Origin: Patiriisocius marinus
GTDB lineage: Bacteria > Bacteroidota > Bacteroidia > Flavobacteriales > Flavobacteriaceae
Assembly: GCF_008974325.1 (NCBI RefSeq)
Contig: NZ_BKCG01000002.1
Coordinates: 372,001 to 436,000 of the forward strand
DNA length: 64,000 bases
Reading direction: 5' to 3'
In this document: positions 1 to 8,853 of the stretch, piece after piece
Numbering within the stretch: position 1 is the stretch's first letter
Layout: each line of letters begins with the position of its first letter
Notes under the pieces: model-generated
The model's database searches: none
Told to the model about the DNA's origin: nothing
Seen by the model: the letters and a program-made list of their open reading frames with translations, nothing else
Translations under genes and position numbers: made by a program

Positions 1-218
1 TTAAAGATTTACGTGAAAACTATGGGGTGTTTACTTCTATTGTAGTTTATCCAGTAATTCCTAAAGGTTTAATTTTATTACGTATGATTCCAACAGCAAC
101 TCATACTATGGAAGATATTAATACTACATTAGAAGCATTCTCAGGTATTAGAGAACGTTTAGAAAATGGTACTTATAAAAGACTATCAGCTTCAGTAGCT
201 GCGGCTTTTGGTGAATAA
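1..218 (+). CDS. C-terminal part of a PLP-dependent acyl-CoA/aminotransferase-fold enzyme (KBL/SPT type), partial
   Basis: The reading frame is open from the left edge (first full codon at base 3) to a TAA at 216-218, so the start lies outside the window. The 71 visible residues, including YPVIPKGLILLRMIPTATHT, match the C-terminal lobe of the alpha-oxoamine synthase family (2-amino-3-ketobutyrate CoA ligase, serine palmitoyltransferase). In that lobe the final RM/R-P-x-x-THT segment closes over the PLP site. The catalytic lysine is not in the window, so the exact reaction cannot be told. It is followed by a bidirectional terminator shared with the convergent GNAT gene. Confidence 0.75.
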   Translation, partial: KDLRENYGVFTSIVVYPVIPKGLILLRMIPTATHTMEDINTTLEAFSGIRERLENGTYKRLSASVAAAFGE

Positions 219-242
219 ATTTCTACGTTTTAAATATTACAT

Positions 243-270
243 AAAAAAGCCCTCATTTGAGGGCTTTTTT
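243..270. terminator. Bidirectional intrinsic terminator
   Basis: A 13-bp perfect inverted repeat (A6-GCCCTCA / TGAGGGC-T6) lies between the convergent ends of the aminotransferase fragment and the GNAT gene. The flanking A and T runs give a U-tract on both strands. Confidence 0.9.
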
Positions 271-274
271 ATGT

Positions 275-1393
275 TTACAAATCTTTTCTAAAGGTAGATC
301 TTTCTTTATGTTGTTTTGGTTCGTAATCCTTCCAAAGTAACTGTACCGCTGTGTTCTCTTGTAGTTCTGGATTAGTTTCTACTTTATCAATCCCTTTACT
401 ATTAAAAAGGTATTGCATTTCTTCAAAGATAATTGCTGTGACTCCTTTTCCTTGATATTCTGGGTCAATACCAATTAAATAAAATGCTGCACGATCATTT
501 TTTCGTTGTGCTTGCCATAAATGGTACCAACCAAAAGGGAACATACTTCCTTTCGCTTTTTTTAATGCTTCGCTAAATGAAGGCATAACAATTGAAAAAG
601 CTATCAAATTATTATCCTTATCTTGAATACAAGTAATATAATCTGGATGTATAAATTTGAAATACTTTTCTTTATAGTAATCTATTTGATATTGTTGTAT
701 TGGTACAAATGTTTGTAAAGTGTTATAGGTCTTATTCAATAATTCGAACATTGTATCCACATAGGGGATAATTTCTTTCTTATTGTTAAATGGAATAACT
801 GATAAGCCATACCGTTTCTTTACAATTCCTGAAAATTTCGCTACTTTTTCTTTTATAGTAGGAGGAATGCTTAGTTTATATTCAACCCAGGTAGCTTGTT
901 TTTCGAAACCAAGTTTTTCAAAATGCTCTGCATAGTAGGGATATTGATACCAAGTTATCATAGTATTCAATTCTTCAAAACCTTTTGTAAGTATACCAGC
1001 TTTTTCCATGTTACTAAAACCAACAGGACCTTCAACATATTCAAGATTTTGAGCATTTCCTATCTCATACGCTTTGGCTAATAATGCTTGAGTTACGTCA
1101 AGGTCATCTATCATGTCTAACCAACCAAAACGTACCTTTTTCTTGCCAATATTATTTACCTCTAAATGGTTTACAATAACCGCAATACGGCCTACAATTT
1201 CGCCGTCTTTATACGCAAGATAATACCAAGCATCAGCATTTTTAAACACAGGGTTTATATCCTTGTCAAGTGTTTCTAACTCTTCGTTAGTTAATGGGGC
1301 TACCCAATATGGGCAGTTTTTGTAAAGTTTAAAAGGGAACTTTACAAATTGCTTTAACTCACTTTTTGATGTAATTTCTTTTACTGTAATCAT
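275..1393 (-). CDS. GNAT-like N-acetyltransferase family protein (372 aa)
   Basis: This cytosolic protein has a GNAT fold at its C-terminus. The segment YLIGIDPEYQGKG, with QGKG at about residues 314-317, is the acetyl-CoA pyrophosphate-binding loop. The N-terminal half (WVAPLTNEE, then KVRFGWLDMIDD) is typical of the roughly 370-aa Bacteroidota GNAT subfamily whose substrate is unknown. The ATG at 1393 lies 25 nt downstream of the beta-barrel gene, so the two may be co-transcribed. I saw no promoter-like box in that gap. The substrate cannot be assigned. Confidence 0.8.
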   Translation of the reverse strand: MITVKEITSKSELKQFVKFPFKLYKNCPYWVAPLTNEELETLDKDINPVFKNADAWYYLAYKDGEIVGRIAVIVNHLEVNNIGKKKVRFGWLDMIDDLDVTQALLAKAYEIGNAQNLEYVEGPVGFSNMEKAGILTKGFEELNTMITWYQYPYYAEHFEKLGFEKQATWVEYKLSIPPTIKEKVAKFSGIVKKRYGLSVIPFNNKKEIIPYVDTMFELLNKTYNTLQTFVPIQQYQIDYYKEKYFKFIHPDYITCIQDKDNNLIAFSIVMPSFSEALKKAKGSMFPFGWYHLWQAQRKNDRAAFYLIGIDPEYQGKGVTAIIFEEMQYLFNSKGIDKVETNPELQENTAVQLLWKDYEPKQHKERSTFRKDL

Positions 1394-1418
1394 ATAGTAC
1401 TTTCAAACTTCAGTTTTA

Positions 1419-2450
1419 TTATTTTTTACCACCGTCATCATCATCTTCTCCTTCAAAACCATCTTTACGTCTTTTCTCTTTTTTCTTCTTTTCTTTTACT
1501 TCGTCTTTCTTTCCTTTCTTTTTATTTTTTTCAGCGCGACGTATTTCTCTTCCGGCTTTTCCTTTTTCTTCTAAAAATTCATCTTCTCCGTGAAAATCTA
1601 ATCTATATGAAACACCTACACGTACGTATGCTCTACTTGGCGTATCTTTTAAACTATAAAGTCCAGAAACATCTACTTGAAAATCTTTAGATACTAAAGC
1701 AGCAACCCCACCTCGTAGTAACTGATCTGCGTAAAAATCACTTTTAAATCCTTGGTTTTCAACAAAAATAGAAAACCAGTCTGTTAGTGTATGAGTTAAT
1801 GTTAGTATGTAACCGTAAGTGGGAGTAGGTGTTGACACACGGTCTGCTATAATATTCGTTACAAATACAAAACCACCTTTAAAGTTGTTTTGGGTTGCAA
1901 GCACAATTTTAGGGCTAATTGTAAGTTCGTCCTCTGGAGTGAATGGGTTGTCATCAAAATCAAAATTTGCTCCAGCATATATTGAAACAGCAGGTATCAA
2001 ATCTCTCCATTGAAAACTATTGTTCGCTTTCCAGCTATACAAATTTGGACCTTGTAAATCTCTTTTTCTATATGGGTCATAAACAAGGTATTTAGCACCT
2101 AGCGTATTACTTCTAAAATTACTTTCTTTATAATCTATGGGTATTGCTCCACGATTATCAGTAACACTATTACTTTGATATTCACCAATCAAACTAACCT
2201 CTAGTTCCTCACGCCAAAAACCATATCTCACAGCATAATCAATTGCAAAGGCAGAAGTTTCAGTTTCAAGTAAGCGATGTTCTTCACTACCTAAGCCAAA
2301 ACCACCTTCAAATTGTAAAACATTTGTACCTACCGAAAAAGCACCTTGCGATCCTCCAGGTCTATTATTGTTGATAGTTTCGGTGTATTGTGCAGTAGCA
2401 ATAGCGGTGCACAAAAGTAATAATAGAGATAGAAGGTTGTTAGTTTTCAT
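1419..2450 (-). CDS. Outer-membrane beta-barrel transporter-like protein with charged C-terminal tail (343 aa)
   Basis: A signal peptide (residues 1-20, ending ATAQ) is followed by alternating amphipathic strands ending in aromatic residues. The pattern fits the MetA-pathway/phenol-degradation transporter-like barrel family (PF13557) common in Bacteroidota; that family name is from memory. The last 50 residues are unusual: a very lysine-, glutamate- and aspartate-rich tail (KKKGKK, KEKKKKEKRRK, GEDDDDGGKK). It must lie outside the barrel, probably in the periplasm. The ATG at 2450 follows a TATCTTTG -7 box. Substrate unknown. Confidence 0.75.
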   Translation of the reverse strand: MKTNNLLSLLLLLCTAIATAQYTETINNNRPGGSQGAFSVGTNVLQFEGGFGLGSEEHRLLETETSAFAIDYAVRYGFWREELEVSLIGEYQSNSVTDNRGAIPIDYKESNFRSNTLGAKYLVYDPYRKRDLQGPNLYSWKANNSFQWRDLIPAVSIYAGANFDFDDNPFTPEDELTISPKIVLATQNNFKGGFVFVTNIIADRVSTPTPTYGYILTLTHTLTDWFSIFVENQGFKSDFYADQLLRGGVAALVSKDFQVDVSGLYSLKDTPSRAYVRVGVSYRLDFHGEDEFLEEKGKAGREIRRAEKNKKKGKKDEVKEKKKKEKRRKDGFEGEDDDDGGKK

Positions 2451-2466
2451 AAAAAACGGTTTAATT

Positions 2467-2474
2467 CAAAGATA
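2467..2474 (-). promoter_or_regulatory. Promoter -7 box TATCTTTG
   Basis: Exact match to the Bacteroidota -7 consensus TAnnTTTG on the minus strand, 17 nt upstream of the ATG at 2450 of the beta-barrel gene. No clear -33 TTG was seen. Confidence 0.6.
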
Positions 2475-2528
2475 TAAGATTTATCATTTATTTAATAACA
2501 GGTTTCACGGTTTTTACAAGCTACTTTG

Positions 2529-2536
2529 TATTTTTG
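2529..2536 (+). promoter_or_regulatory. Promoter -7 box TATTTTTG
   Basis: Exact TAnnTTTG match on the plus strand, 20 nt before the ATG at 2556 of the DUF4834 gene. Together with 2467-2474 it forms a divergent promoter pair. Confidence 0.6.
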
Positions 2537-2555
2537 AAAACTTATATTCAATACC

Positions 2556-2813
2556 ATGGCATTTATCAAAACGATTTTAATCATACTCCTTATATATTTT
2601 GGCTTAAAATTTCTTCTGAAACTTGCCTCACCTTATATAATGCGCTACATTCAAAAGAAAGCAGGACAAAAGTTTGAAGATATGTTTAGCCACATGCAAG
2701 GGGCACAACCTCAGCAAAAAAAAGAAGGTGAAATAACAATAGATAAAATACCTAAACAGAAATCAGGTTCAAAACCAGTTGGTGAGTATGTCGATTTTGA
2801 AGAAATAGACTAG
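2556..2813 (+). CDS. DUF4834 family small membrane protein (85 aa)
   Basis: One N-terminal membrane helix (residues 4-25, with LIILLIYFGLKFLLKL) is followed by a basic, glutamine-rich cytosolic segment. The protein ends with a conserved acidic GEYVDFEEID motif. Length and ending fit DUF4834, a small Bacteroidota family of unknown function that commonly sits just upstream of yfhO-like genes, as here. The gap to YfhO is 84 nt. It may be a small partner of the membrane protein, but that is inference from position only. Confidence 0.8.
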   Translation: MAFIKTILIILLIYFGLKFLLKLASPYIMRYIQKKAGQKFEDMFSHMQGAQPQQKKEGEITIDKIPKQKSGSKPVGEYVDFEEID

Positions 2814-2897
2814 TAAATCACTTATTATTCTAAACAACCACGTGGTCTCTTATATTTTTTATAATTTTCAACGATAAATAATCTTTTGATTTTTCTT

Positions 2898-5330
2898 ATG
2901 AAAAAATATTTAGGCGCGTTTGTGCCGCATCTTATTTGTATGCTATTATTTGTAATAGTTTCTTTAGCATATTTTAGCCCAGTACTTAGTGGTAAAACTA
3001 TTTTTCAAAGTGATATCGCTCAGCATAATGGAATGGCGAAAGAACTTCGTGATTTTAGAGCAGCTACAGGTGAAGAAACTTACTGGACTGATAGTGCTTT
3101 TGGAGGAATGCCAACTTATCAATTAGGTGCACAATATCCGCATAATTATATTAAAAAATTAGACGCAACACTTCGGTTTTTACCACGTCCAGCCGATTAT
3201 CTTTTTCTATATTTTATAGGAATGTATATTCTGTTTCTTGTTCTGAAACTTGACTACAAACTCGCGTTTTTAGGTGCTTTGGCTTTTGGTTTTTCTACCT
3301 ATCTAATTATCATACTGGGAGTAGGTCACAATGCTAAAGCACACGCTATTGCATATATGCCACTAGTTTTAAGCGGAATAATTCTAACATTTAGAGGTAA
3401 GTTTTTATGGGGAATGGTTCTTACCGCCATTGCGATGGGACTCGAATTATCTGCAAACCATTTTCAGATGACTTACTATCTTTTATTGCTTGTTGTATGT
3501 GTAGGGATTGCCTATTTAGTTGATGCCTTTAAAAAGAATTTGCTTCCTCATTATTTTAAAGCAATAGGAGTAATGGTGATTGCCGTATTAATTGCTTTAG
3601 GTTTGAATGCTACTAACTTAATGGCTACTAAAGAATATGCCGATACTTCAACGAGAGGCGAAAGTGAATTGACGATAAACCCAGATGGAACTCCAAAAGT
3701 GAAAACTGAGGGATTAGATTATGATTATATAACGACATATAGTTACGGTCAACTAGAAACTTTAAACTTGTTTATTCCTCGTTTTTTAGGAGGTGGGTCA
3801 AGTGAAGAGTTTCCTGAAGATTCTGCTACTGAAAATGTTTTATTACAAATGGGGGCAACCCCACAGCAAGCGGTTGAAACTTTAGGTCAAATTCCTTTAT
3901 ATTGGGGAGATCAACCTATTGTTGCTGCCCCTGCTTATATAGGTGCTGTAATAATATTTTTAGCAGTATTAGCATTATTTTTAGTTAGAGGAAGATTAAA
4001 ATGGTGGGTACTTTCGGCTTTCTTATTAAGCCTGTTTCTTTCTTGGGGTAGAAACCTCGAATTTTTAACTGAAATTTTCATCGATTATGTTCCGTTATAT
4101 AATAAGTTTAGAGCGGTCTCTTCAATTCAAGTTATTATTGAATTAGTGCTTCCTATTCTAGCTATTGTAGGACTACAGCAATTTTTTAATGAATTTGTTT
4201 CAGAAGAAAAAAGAAAGAAAGCATTGATGTATGCTACAGGAATTGTTGGTGGTTTTTGTGTACTTGTAATACTATTTAAAAGTACTTTGTTTGATTTTGT
4301 TAGTCCTTATGATGGAGATATTATTGAAGCAATGGGAGCTCCTTTTATTGATGCAGTTAGAGAAGATCGAATGGCTGTAATGCAAAGTGATAGCATTAGA
4401 AGTTTAATACTTGTATTATTAACTGCAGGAGCATTATGGGTTTATAGTATTAAAAAAATAAAAATGCTTCCAGCTGTTGGTGTTTTAATTGTGATTATTT
4501 TATTTGATTTAGTAGGTGTTGACAAACGTTATGTTACTAATGACGATTTTGTAAACAAACGCGTTATGGAGCAACCGTTCCCAAGAAATCCTTCAGATGA
4601 TCAAATTTTAAAAGATAAAGGTCGCTATAGAGTTTATGACGCAGCTAATAATGCATTTAATAGTGCGCAAACAAGTTATTACCATAGTTCATTAGGTGGG
4701 TATCACGCTGCTAAGCCTGGCAGAATGCAAGATTTAGCTGATTTTTATATCAATCAAGGTGACATAGGAGTTTTGAATATGATGAATGTGAGGTACATTA
4801 CCTTACGTGGTAAAAACGGAGGGATTGTAGCACAACGCAATCCATATGCAAATGGAAATGCTTGGTTTGTAGAAAATGTAATTATTGCTCAAGATGCAAA
4901 TCAAGAAATACTGCAACTAGACAGTCTTGATACTAAAAAGACAGTGGTAATAAATGCGAGTTTTACAGATGAATTACCACTAGATAATATTCAACGAGAT
5001 AGCACAGCTACTATTGAATTAGTAAAAAATACTCCTAATCATTTAGTATATGAAGCTGCTACAAAATCACCTCAATTAGCAGTCTTTTCTGAAGTGTATT
5101 ATCCAAAAGGATGGAACGCATATATTGACGGAGAGAAAGCTACTTATATTAGAGCAGATTACTTACTGAGAGCTATGACAGTTCCAGAAGGATTTTCTAA
5201 AATTGAATTCAAGTTTGAGCCTTTAGTTATCAAAACAGGAAGTGCAATAGCTTTGGGAAGTAGCATAGTGTTATTACTATTAGTTCTTGGTGTAATTGGT
5301 TTTAGAATGAAGAAAAAAGGAGAGGCCTAA
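2898..5330 (+). CDS. YfhO-family polytopic membrane protein (810 aa)
   Basis: A large integral membrane protein of the GT-C-like YfhO family. About a dozen hydrophobic helices span roughly residues 8-510, followed by an extracytoplasmic C-terminal region with SEVYYPKGWNAYIDGE, typical of YfhO, and a final membrane helix. Family members are implicated in glycosylating envelope polymers in Firmicutes; the Bacteroidota role is unproven. An in-frame TTG exists at 2886, but ATG at 2898 (MKKYLGAF) starts directly at the first signal-anchor, so I chose it. Only 4 nt separate it from the next glycosyltransferase gene, consistent with joint work on an envelope polysaccharide or lipid-linked sugar. Confidence 0.88.
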   Translation: MKKYLGAFVPHLICMLLFVIVSLAYFSPVLSGKTIFQSDIAQHNGMAKELRDFRAATGEETYWTDSAFGGMPTYQLGAQYPHNYIKKLDATLRFLPRPADYLFLYFIGMYILFLVLKLDYKLAFLGALAFGFSTYLIIILGVGHNAKAHAIAYMPLVLSGIILTFRGKFLWGMVLTAIAMGLELSANHFQMTYYLLLLVVCVGIAYLVDAFKKNLLPHYFKAIGVMVIAVLIALGLNATNLMATKEYADTSTRGESELTINPDGTPKVKTEGLDYDYITTYSYGQLETLNLFIPRFLGGGSSEEFPEDSATENVLLQMGATPQQAVETLGQIPLYWGDQPIVAAPAYIGAVIIFLAVLALFLVRGRLKWWVLSAFLLSLFLSWGRNLEFLTEIFIDYVPLYNKFRAVSSIQVIIELVLPILAIVGLQQFFNEFVSEEKRKKALMYATGIVGGFCVLVILFKSTLFDFVSPYDGDIIEAMGAPFIDAVREDRMAVMQSDSIRSLILVLLTAGALWVYSIKKIKMLPAVGVLIVIILFDLVGVDKRYVTNDDFVNKRVMEQPFPRNPSDDQILKDKGRYRVYDAANNAFNSAQTSYYHSSLGGYHAAKPGRMQDLADFYINQGDIGVLNMMNVRYITLRGKNGGIVAQRNPYANGNAWFVENVIIAQDANQEILQLDSLDTKKTVVINASFTDELPLDNIQRDSTATIELVKNTPNHLVYEAATKSPQLAVFSEVYYPKGWNAYIDGEKATYIRADYLLRAMTVPEGFSKIEFKFEPLVIKTGSAIALGSSIVLLLLVLGVIGFRMKKKGEA

Positions 5331-5334
5331 TCGT

Positions 5335-6624
5335 ATGAAAAAGGTACTCATCATTTGTTATTATTGGCCACCTGCAGGAGGGCCAGGGGTACAGCGATGG
5401 TTAAAGTTTGTTACGTATCTTAATAAGTTTGGAATCGAACCTACTGTGTATATTCCAGAAAACCCTAACTATCCTATTATTGATGAGGATTTAGTGAATG
5501 AAGTTCCAAAAGATATTACAGTTTTAAAATTTCCTATTAAAGAACCTTACAGCGCAGCAAAATTTATATCAAAGAAGAAAACTAAAACAATAAGTAAAGG
5601 TATTATTGATGCAAAAAATAAAAGTATTATAAACTCATTATTACTTTTTGTGAGAGGGAATTTTTTTATTCCAGATGCTAGAGTTGCTTGGGTTAAACCT
5701 TCAGTTACATATTTAGAAAATTATCTAAAAGATAACCCTCAGGATGCAATTATCACAACTGGACCACCACATAGTTTACATTTAATTGGACAAAAATTAC
5801 AAAAAACTATTGGCGTTAAATGGATAGCAGATTTTAGAGATCCTTGGACAACAATTCATTATCATAAATCACTTCAATTGTTGAAAATTTCGGCTAATAA
5901 ACACAAACGTTTAGAGCGAGAGGTATTGAATTCCGCAGATCATATTATAGTAACTAGTCCTACAACTAAGAGGGAGTTTAAACAAATAACAACTAAACCT
6001 ATAAGTGTCATTACAAATGGTTTTGAGCCAGATAATATTAAGCAACAAATCTTAAGTTCTAAATTTACATTAGCTCATATTGGTTCATTACTTACAGAGC
6101 GAAATCCTATTAATTTATGGAGGGTTTTAGCTGAAATGTGCCAAGAGGATAAATGTTTTGCAACCGATCTTCAACTTATTTTTGCAGGTGCTATAAGTGA
6201 AGAAGTTGTAAATTCTATAAAGGAATACGGCTTAAGTACTAGAGCGGTGTATAAAGGCTATGTGTCACACACTGAAGCGAAAATATTTCAGAGAACATCG
6301 CAAGTTTTATTATTGTTAGAAATTGATAGCCCAGAAACGAAAGCTATTATACCAGGAAAGTTATTCGAATACTTACAAGCGAATAGACCTATTGTAGCAT
6401 TAGGACCAAAGGGAAGTGATATAAATAATATATTAAAAACTACAAATACTGGAGTTTTTATCTCAAGTAATGAAGAAGAAAATATTAAAGCTATAATTAC
6501 CAAACATTACAAAGCTTATAAAGCAGATAATCTTGTTTTAAATAACACTAATATTTCGGCTTATACTCGTGAAACTTTAACCGAAAATTTGGCTAAGTTG
6601 ATTAACGATGTAACTTTAAAATAG
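5335..6624 (+). CDS. Family 4-type glycosyltransferase (429 aa)
   Basis: A GT-B fold enzyme. The N-terminal domain opens with VLIICYYWPPAGGPGVQRW, the acceptor-side glycine-rich loop of WcaI-like GT4 enzymes. The C-terminal nucleotide-sugar domain includes AHIGSLLTERNP, VYKGYVSH and the E-x7-E-like region ETKAIIPGKLFEYLQANRP. Donor and acceptor cannot be read from sequence. It is translationally close to yfhO (4-nt gap), suggesting one transcript. It ends at a rho-independent terminator. Confidence 0.88.
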   Translation: MKKVLIICYYWPPAGGPGVQRWLKFVTYLNKFGIEPTVYIPENPNYPIIDEDLVNEVPKDITVLKFPIKEPYSAAKFISKKKTKTISKGIIDAKNKSIINSLLLFVRGNFFIPDARVAWVKPSVTYLENYLKDNPQDAIITTGPPHSLHLIGQKLQKTIGVKWIADFRDPWTTIHYHKSLQLLKISANKHKRLEREVLNSADHIIVTSPTTKREFKQITTKPISVITNGFEPDNIKQQILSSKFTLAHIGSLLTERNPINLWRVLAEMCQEDKCFATDLQLIFAGAISEEVVNSIKEYGLSTRAVYKGYVSHTEAKIFQRTSQVLLLLEIDSPETKAIIPGKLFEYLQANRPIVALGPKGSDINNILKTTNTGVFISSNEEENIKAIITKHYKAYKADNLVLNNTNISAYTRETLTENLAKLINDVTLK

Positions 6625-6660
6625 AAACCCCCATCAAACATAAATGCTTGAAAGGGGTTT
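6625..6660. terminator. Bidirectional terminator between convergent genes
   Basis: AAACCCC at 6625-6631 pairs with GGGGTTT at 6654-6660 across a long loop, followed by A-rich DNA that gives a U-tract on the minus strand. It separates the glycosyltransferase gene from the convergent secreted-protein gene. Confidence 0.65.
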
Positions 6661-6680
6661 AAAAACCAACCAAAAAAATA

Positions 6681-7874
6681 TTATAGACTTCTACCTCTTC
6701 TAGGTGTAGCCGTTTTACTATTACTTCTACTTGTTGAAGTTGAACGAGTAGACCTTGCTGTACTAGAATTTCTATTTGAACTACTTGTAGTTCTTGTAGA
6801 ACGTTTAGGTGTAGTAGTTTTAGGTCTAGAAGTACTAGTTGTACGTTGTTTTGCTACTCTAGGTGTATTATTTGATGCAACAGTACGCTGTGTATTATTT
6901 CTACTTCTATCAACTTTATTAGTTGAAGGACGGGTAGTAGTACCTCTATCACTTCTAATTGTCGATGGACGTGTAGTAGTAGCACGAATGTTTCTTGCTA
7001 CAGTACCACGAGAGTTTACACGAGTAGTGTTTTCTTGACGATTTACACTTCTTGAACTGTTTCTTGATGTTGTAGCTCTTGCGTTGTTTCTACTATTTGT
7101 ATTTGCAACAGCAGTATTAGTTCTACGACCGTGACTATTAACCATTGTGTTTGTTCTTCCTTCTCTATAATTTCTGTTTACTGCCGTACGTCCATTTTGA
7201 TAATGAACTCTACTTCCTGGACGATAAAAATCTCTTCGTGAATTATGATATGGTGTTACGTTTCTATTGTTATAGTAGCCTACGTGATGGTAATAGCTAT
7301 ATCTAAGTGGTGTATAATAACGACGGTAAGGTACATCCCAAACTATACAGTTACTGTATATAGGGCGAATATAAAATGAATGCCAAGGACGGAATACATA
7401 AATTCTGTTGTAAGGATTAATGTATCCAGTTGTATAATCATAATACCCATAACTATTATAGTTAATATGTAATCCGCCTACACGAACTATACGTCTATTT
7501 CTATATGAAATATCCACATTTCCAGCTTGTGAGATACGACCATATTCATCGTAATAAACTTCTACATCTTCAACTTGAATAATTGCGCCATAGTCGTCAT
7601 ATTGAACATATGCTTCATAATCGTGACCACCATTGAAACTTAAATTTACATTAGGAGTTGAGATAATAACTTCAGTTCCGTTTTGAGGTCCAACATAAAC
7701 AAAATCAAATTGTCCGTCTGGGAAAACTGAAAATTCAACACTTCCTTCTACAAATATGTAAGCTTTACCATCATAATTATTATAAGAATTATTTTCTGGT
7801 GTGTTAGTTGTTTTTGCGTTAGCTGAAATTCCTATTGCAAGGAAAAAGAACAGCATTGTTTTGAAGTTTTTCAT
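6681..7874 (-). CDS. Secreted protein with conserved N-terminal domain and Ser/Thr/Arg-rich tail (397 aa)
   Basis: A signal peptide (residues 1-20, ending ISANA) precedes a roughly 130-residue beta-rich domain with FSVFPDGQFDFVY, then VGGLHINYNSYGYYDYTTGYIN. The second half is low complexity, built from R-T-T-T, R-P-S-T and S-R-N units, very basic and disordered. The N-terminal domain is clearly paralogous to the neighbouring gene at 8107-8736 (compare VGGLDITYNRFGDIRDTFGFIN). Both genes carry a sigma-54-like promoter at about the same distance from the ATG. Export is likely; the function is unknown. Confidence 0.75.
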   Translation of the reverse strand: MKNFKTMLFFFLAIGISANAKTTNTPENNSYNNYDGKAYIFVEGSVEFSVFPDGQFDFVYVGPQNGTEVIISTPNVNLSFNGGHDYEAYVQYDDYGAIIQVEDVEVYYDEYGRISQAGNVDISYRNRRIVRVGGLHINYNSYGYYDYTTGYINPYNRIYVFRPWHSFYIRPIYSNCIVWDVPYRRYYTPLRYSYYHHVGYYNNRNVTPYHNSRRDFYRPGSRVHYQNGRTAVNRNYREGRTNTMVNSHGRRTNTAVANTNSRNNARATTSRNSSRSVNRQENTTRVNSRGTVARNIRATTTRPSTIRSDRGTTTRPSTNKVDRSRNNTQRTVASNNTPRVAKQRTTSTSRPKTTTPKRSTRTTSSSNRNSSTARSTRSTSTSRSNSKTATPRRGRSL

Positions 7875-7934
7875 AACATAAAGTTTAGATGTACTTGCTA
7901 AATGACTTGAATGAGCGTTGTACGTTTAATGATT

Positions 7935-7950
7935 TGCATAGACCGTGCCA
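7935..7950 (-). promoter_or_regulatory. Sigma-54-type -24/-12 promoter
   Basis: On the minus strand the sequence reads TGGCACG-GTCT-ATGCA, matching the RpoN consensus TGGCACG-N4-TTGCW at 12 of 13 defined positions. The box starts 61 nt upstream of the ATG at 7874, giving a predicted 5' leader of about 50 nt. A twin site lies before the paralogue at 8802-8817. Confidence 0.7.
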
Positions 7951-7957
7951 AAAACTT

Positions 7958-7982
7958 AAAACCCCTATTTACAAGGGGTTTT
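7958..7982. terminator. Symmetrical hairpin AAAACCCCT/AGGGGTTTT
   Basis: A 9-bp perfect inverted repeat with a 7-nt loop, just upstream of the sigma-54-like promoter of the 6681-7874 gene. It probably acts as a second terminator for the upstream paralogue. Being A/T-flanked on both sides it could work in either direction. Confidence 0.6.
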
Positions 7983-8048
7983 GTGGATTTATTAATGTTG
8001 GAGTGAAGTGTATGACTTCGGAAATATTCGAAATTTATTAAAAGATAA

Positions 8049-8080
8049 AACCCGTTGATATCAAGTGATATTAACGGGTT
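8049..8080 (-). terminator. Terminator of the 8107-8736 gene
   Basis: AACCCGTT plus a GATATCA arm pairs with TGATAT plus AACGGGTT. Read on the minus strand the stem ends in a T-rich stretch, 27 nt after the stop of the small secreted protein gene. Confidence 0.7.
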
Positions 8081-8106
8081 CTAAAAACTAACCAACCAAA
8101 AAATTA

Positions 8107-8736
8107 TTAACTTCTTTTATTCTTTATTTTATCTCTACGACCTTTAAGTCTATTGTTTCTATCATCTGCTTTTCCGTTGTGTTGTTTCCGATGATTAACA
8201 TTATTTAAATCACAACCATCGTGCCAAAAATTATTATATGTATTAATAAATCCAAAAGTATCACGGATATCTCCAAACCTATTATATGTAATATCTAATC
8301 CGCCAACTTTTATTAGACGCCCTTTGTGATATCTCAACTTTACATTCCCTATAGATCGTACTTTTCCATTTTTCTTATAATTAATAGGAGTACGGTTTAT
8401 TTGTGTGATATTTCCGTAGAAATCACGTTTAATGTATTCCCTTTGATAATTTGAAATATAACGACCAGAGCTTCTTGCTTGTGGATAGTTACCGATATGA
8501 TTGTTATTTCTGGTACGATAATTTCTATGTTGTTTTTGATTTAAGACATTAAAATTAAATTGACCGTTTGTTGATACCGTAAAAATGATATCATTCTCTA
8601 CAAATGAGATATTCTGAGCATTGTTATAGCGTTTGTGTTTTCCCGGAGTTGACGCTACATTTTCTTGGTGGTTTGTAATTGCCTGCGCAGAAATTCCAAT
8701 TAGGAACAAACCTGCTAGTAAAATCACTTTTTTCAT
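8107..8736 (-). CDS. Secreted basic protein, paralogue of the 6681-7874 product (209 aa)
   Basis: I place the start at the ATG at 8736 (MKKVILLAGLFLIGISAQA), because that gives a clean signal peptide. The in-frame start 45 nt further upstream adds a non-conserved, charged extension. The mature part has the domain shared with the neighbouring gene (FTVSTNGQFNFNV, then VGGLDITYNRFGDIRDTFGFIN) but lacks the long Ser/Thr/Arg tail. It ends in a Lys/Arg/Asn-rich stretch. The strongly basic pI suggests an electrostatic partner such as envelope polysaccharide or DNA; that is inference. Confidence 0.72.
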   Translation of the reverse strand: MKKVILLAGLFLIGISAQAITNHQENVASTPGKHKRYNNAQNISFVENDIIFTVSTNGQFNFNVLNQKQHRNYRTRNNNHIGNYPQARSSGRYISNYQREYIKRDFYGNITQINRTPINYKKNGKVRSIGNVKLRYHKGRLIKVGGLDITYNRFGDIRDTFGFINTYNNFWHDGCDLNNVNHRKQHNGKADDRNNRLKGRRDKIKNKRS

Positions 8737-8801
8737 ATGTATTGATTTTTGGGTTATGCCTCTATAAAAGCGTAGAGACAAGCGCTATTTGTTTACAAGA
8801 A

Positions 8802-8817
8802 ACCAAAGCGCGTGCCA
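8802..8817 (-). promoter_or_regulatory. Sigma-54-type -24/-12 promoter
   Basis: The minus strand reads TGGCACG-CGCT-TTGGT, matching TGGCACG-N4-TTGCW except for G at the usual C of the -12 box. It starts 66 nt before the ATG at 8736. The following 14 nt share TAAAC and CGCT with the twin promoter at identical spacing. Confidence 0.65.
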
Positions 8818-8853
8818 TAAATACAACACATTAATTAACAGATGTTTATGTGA

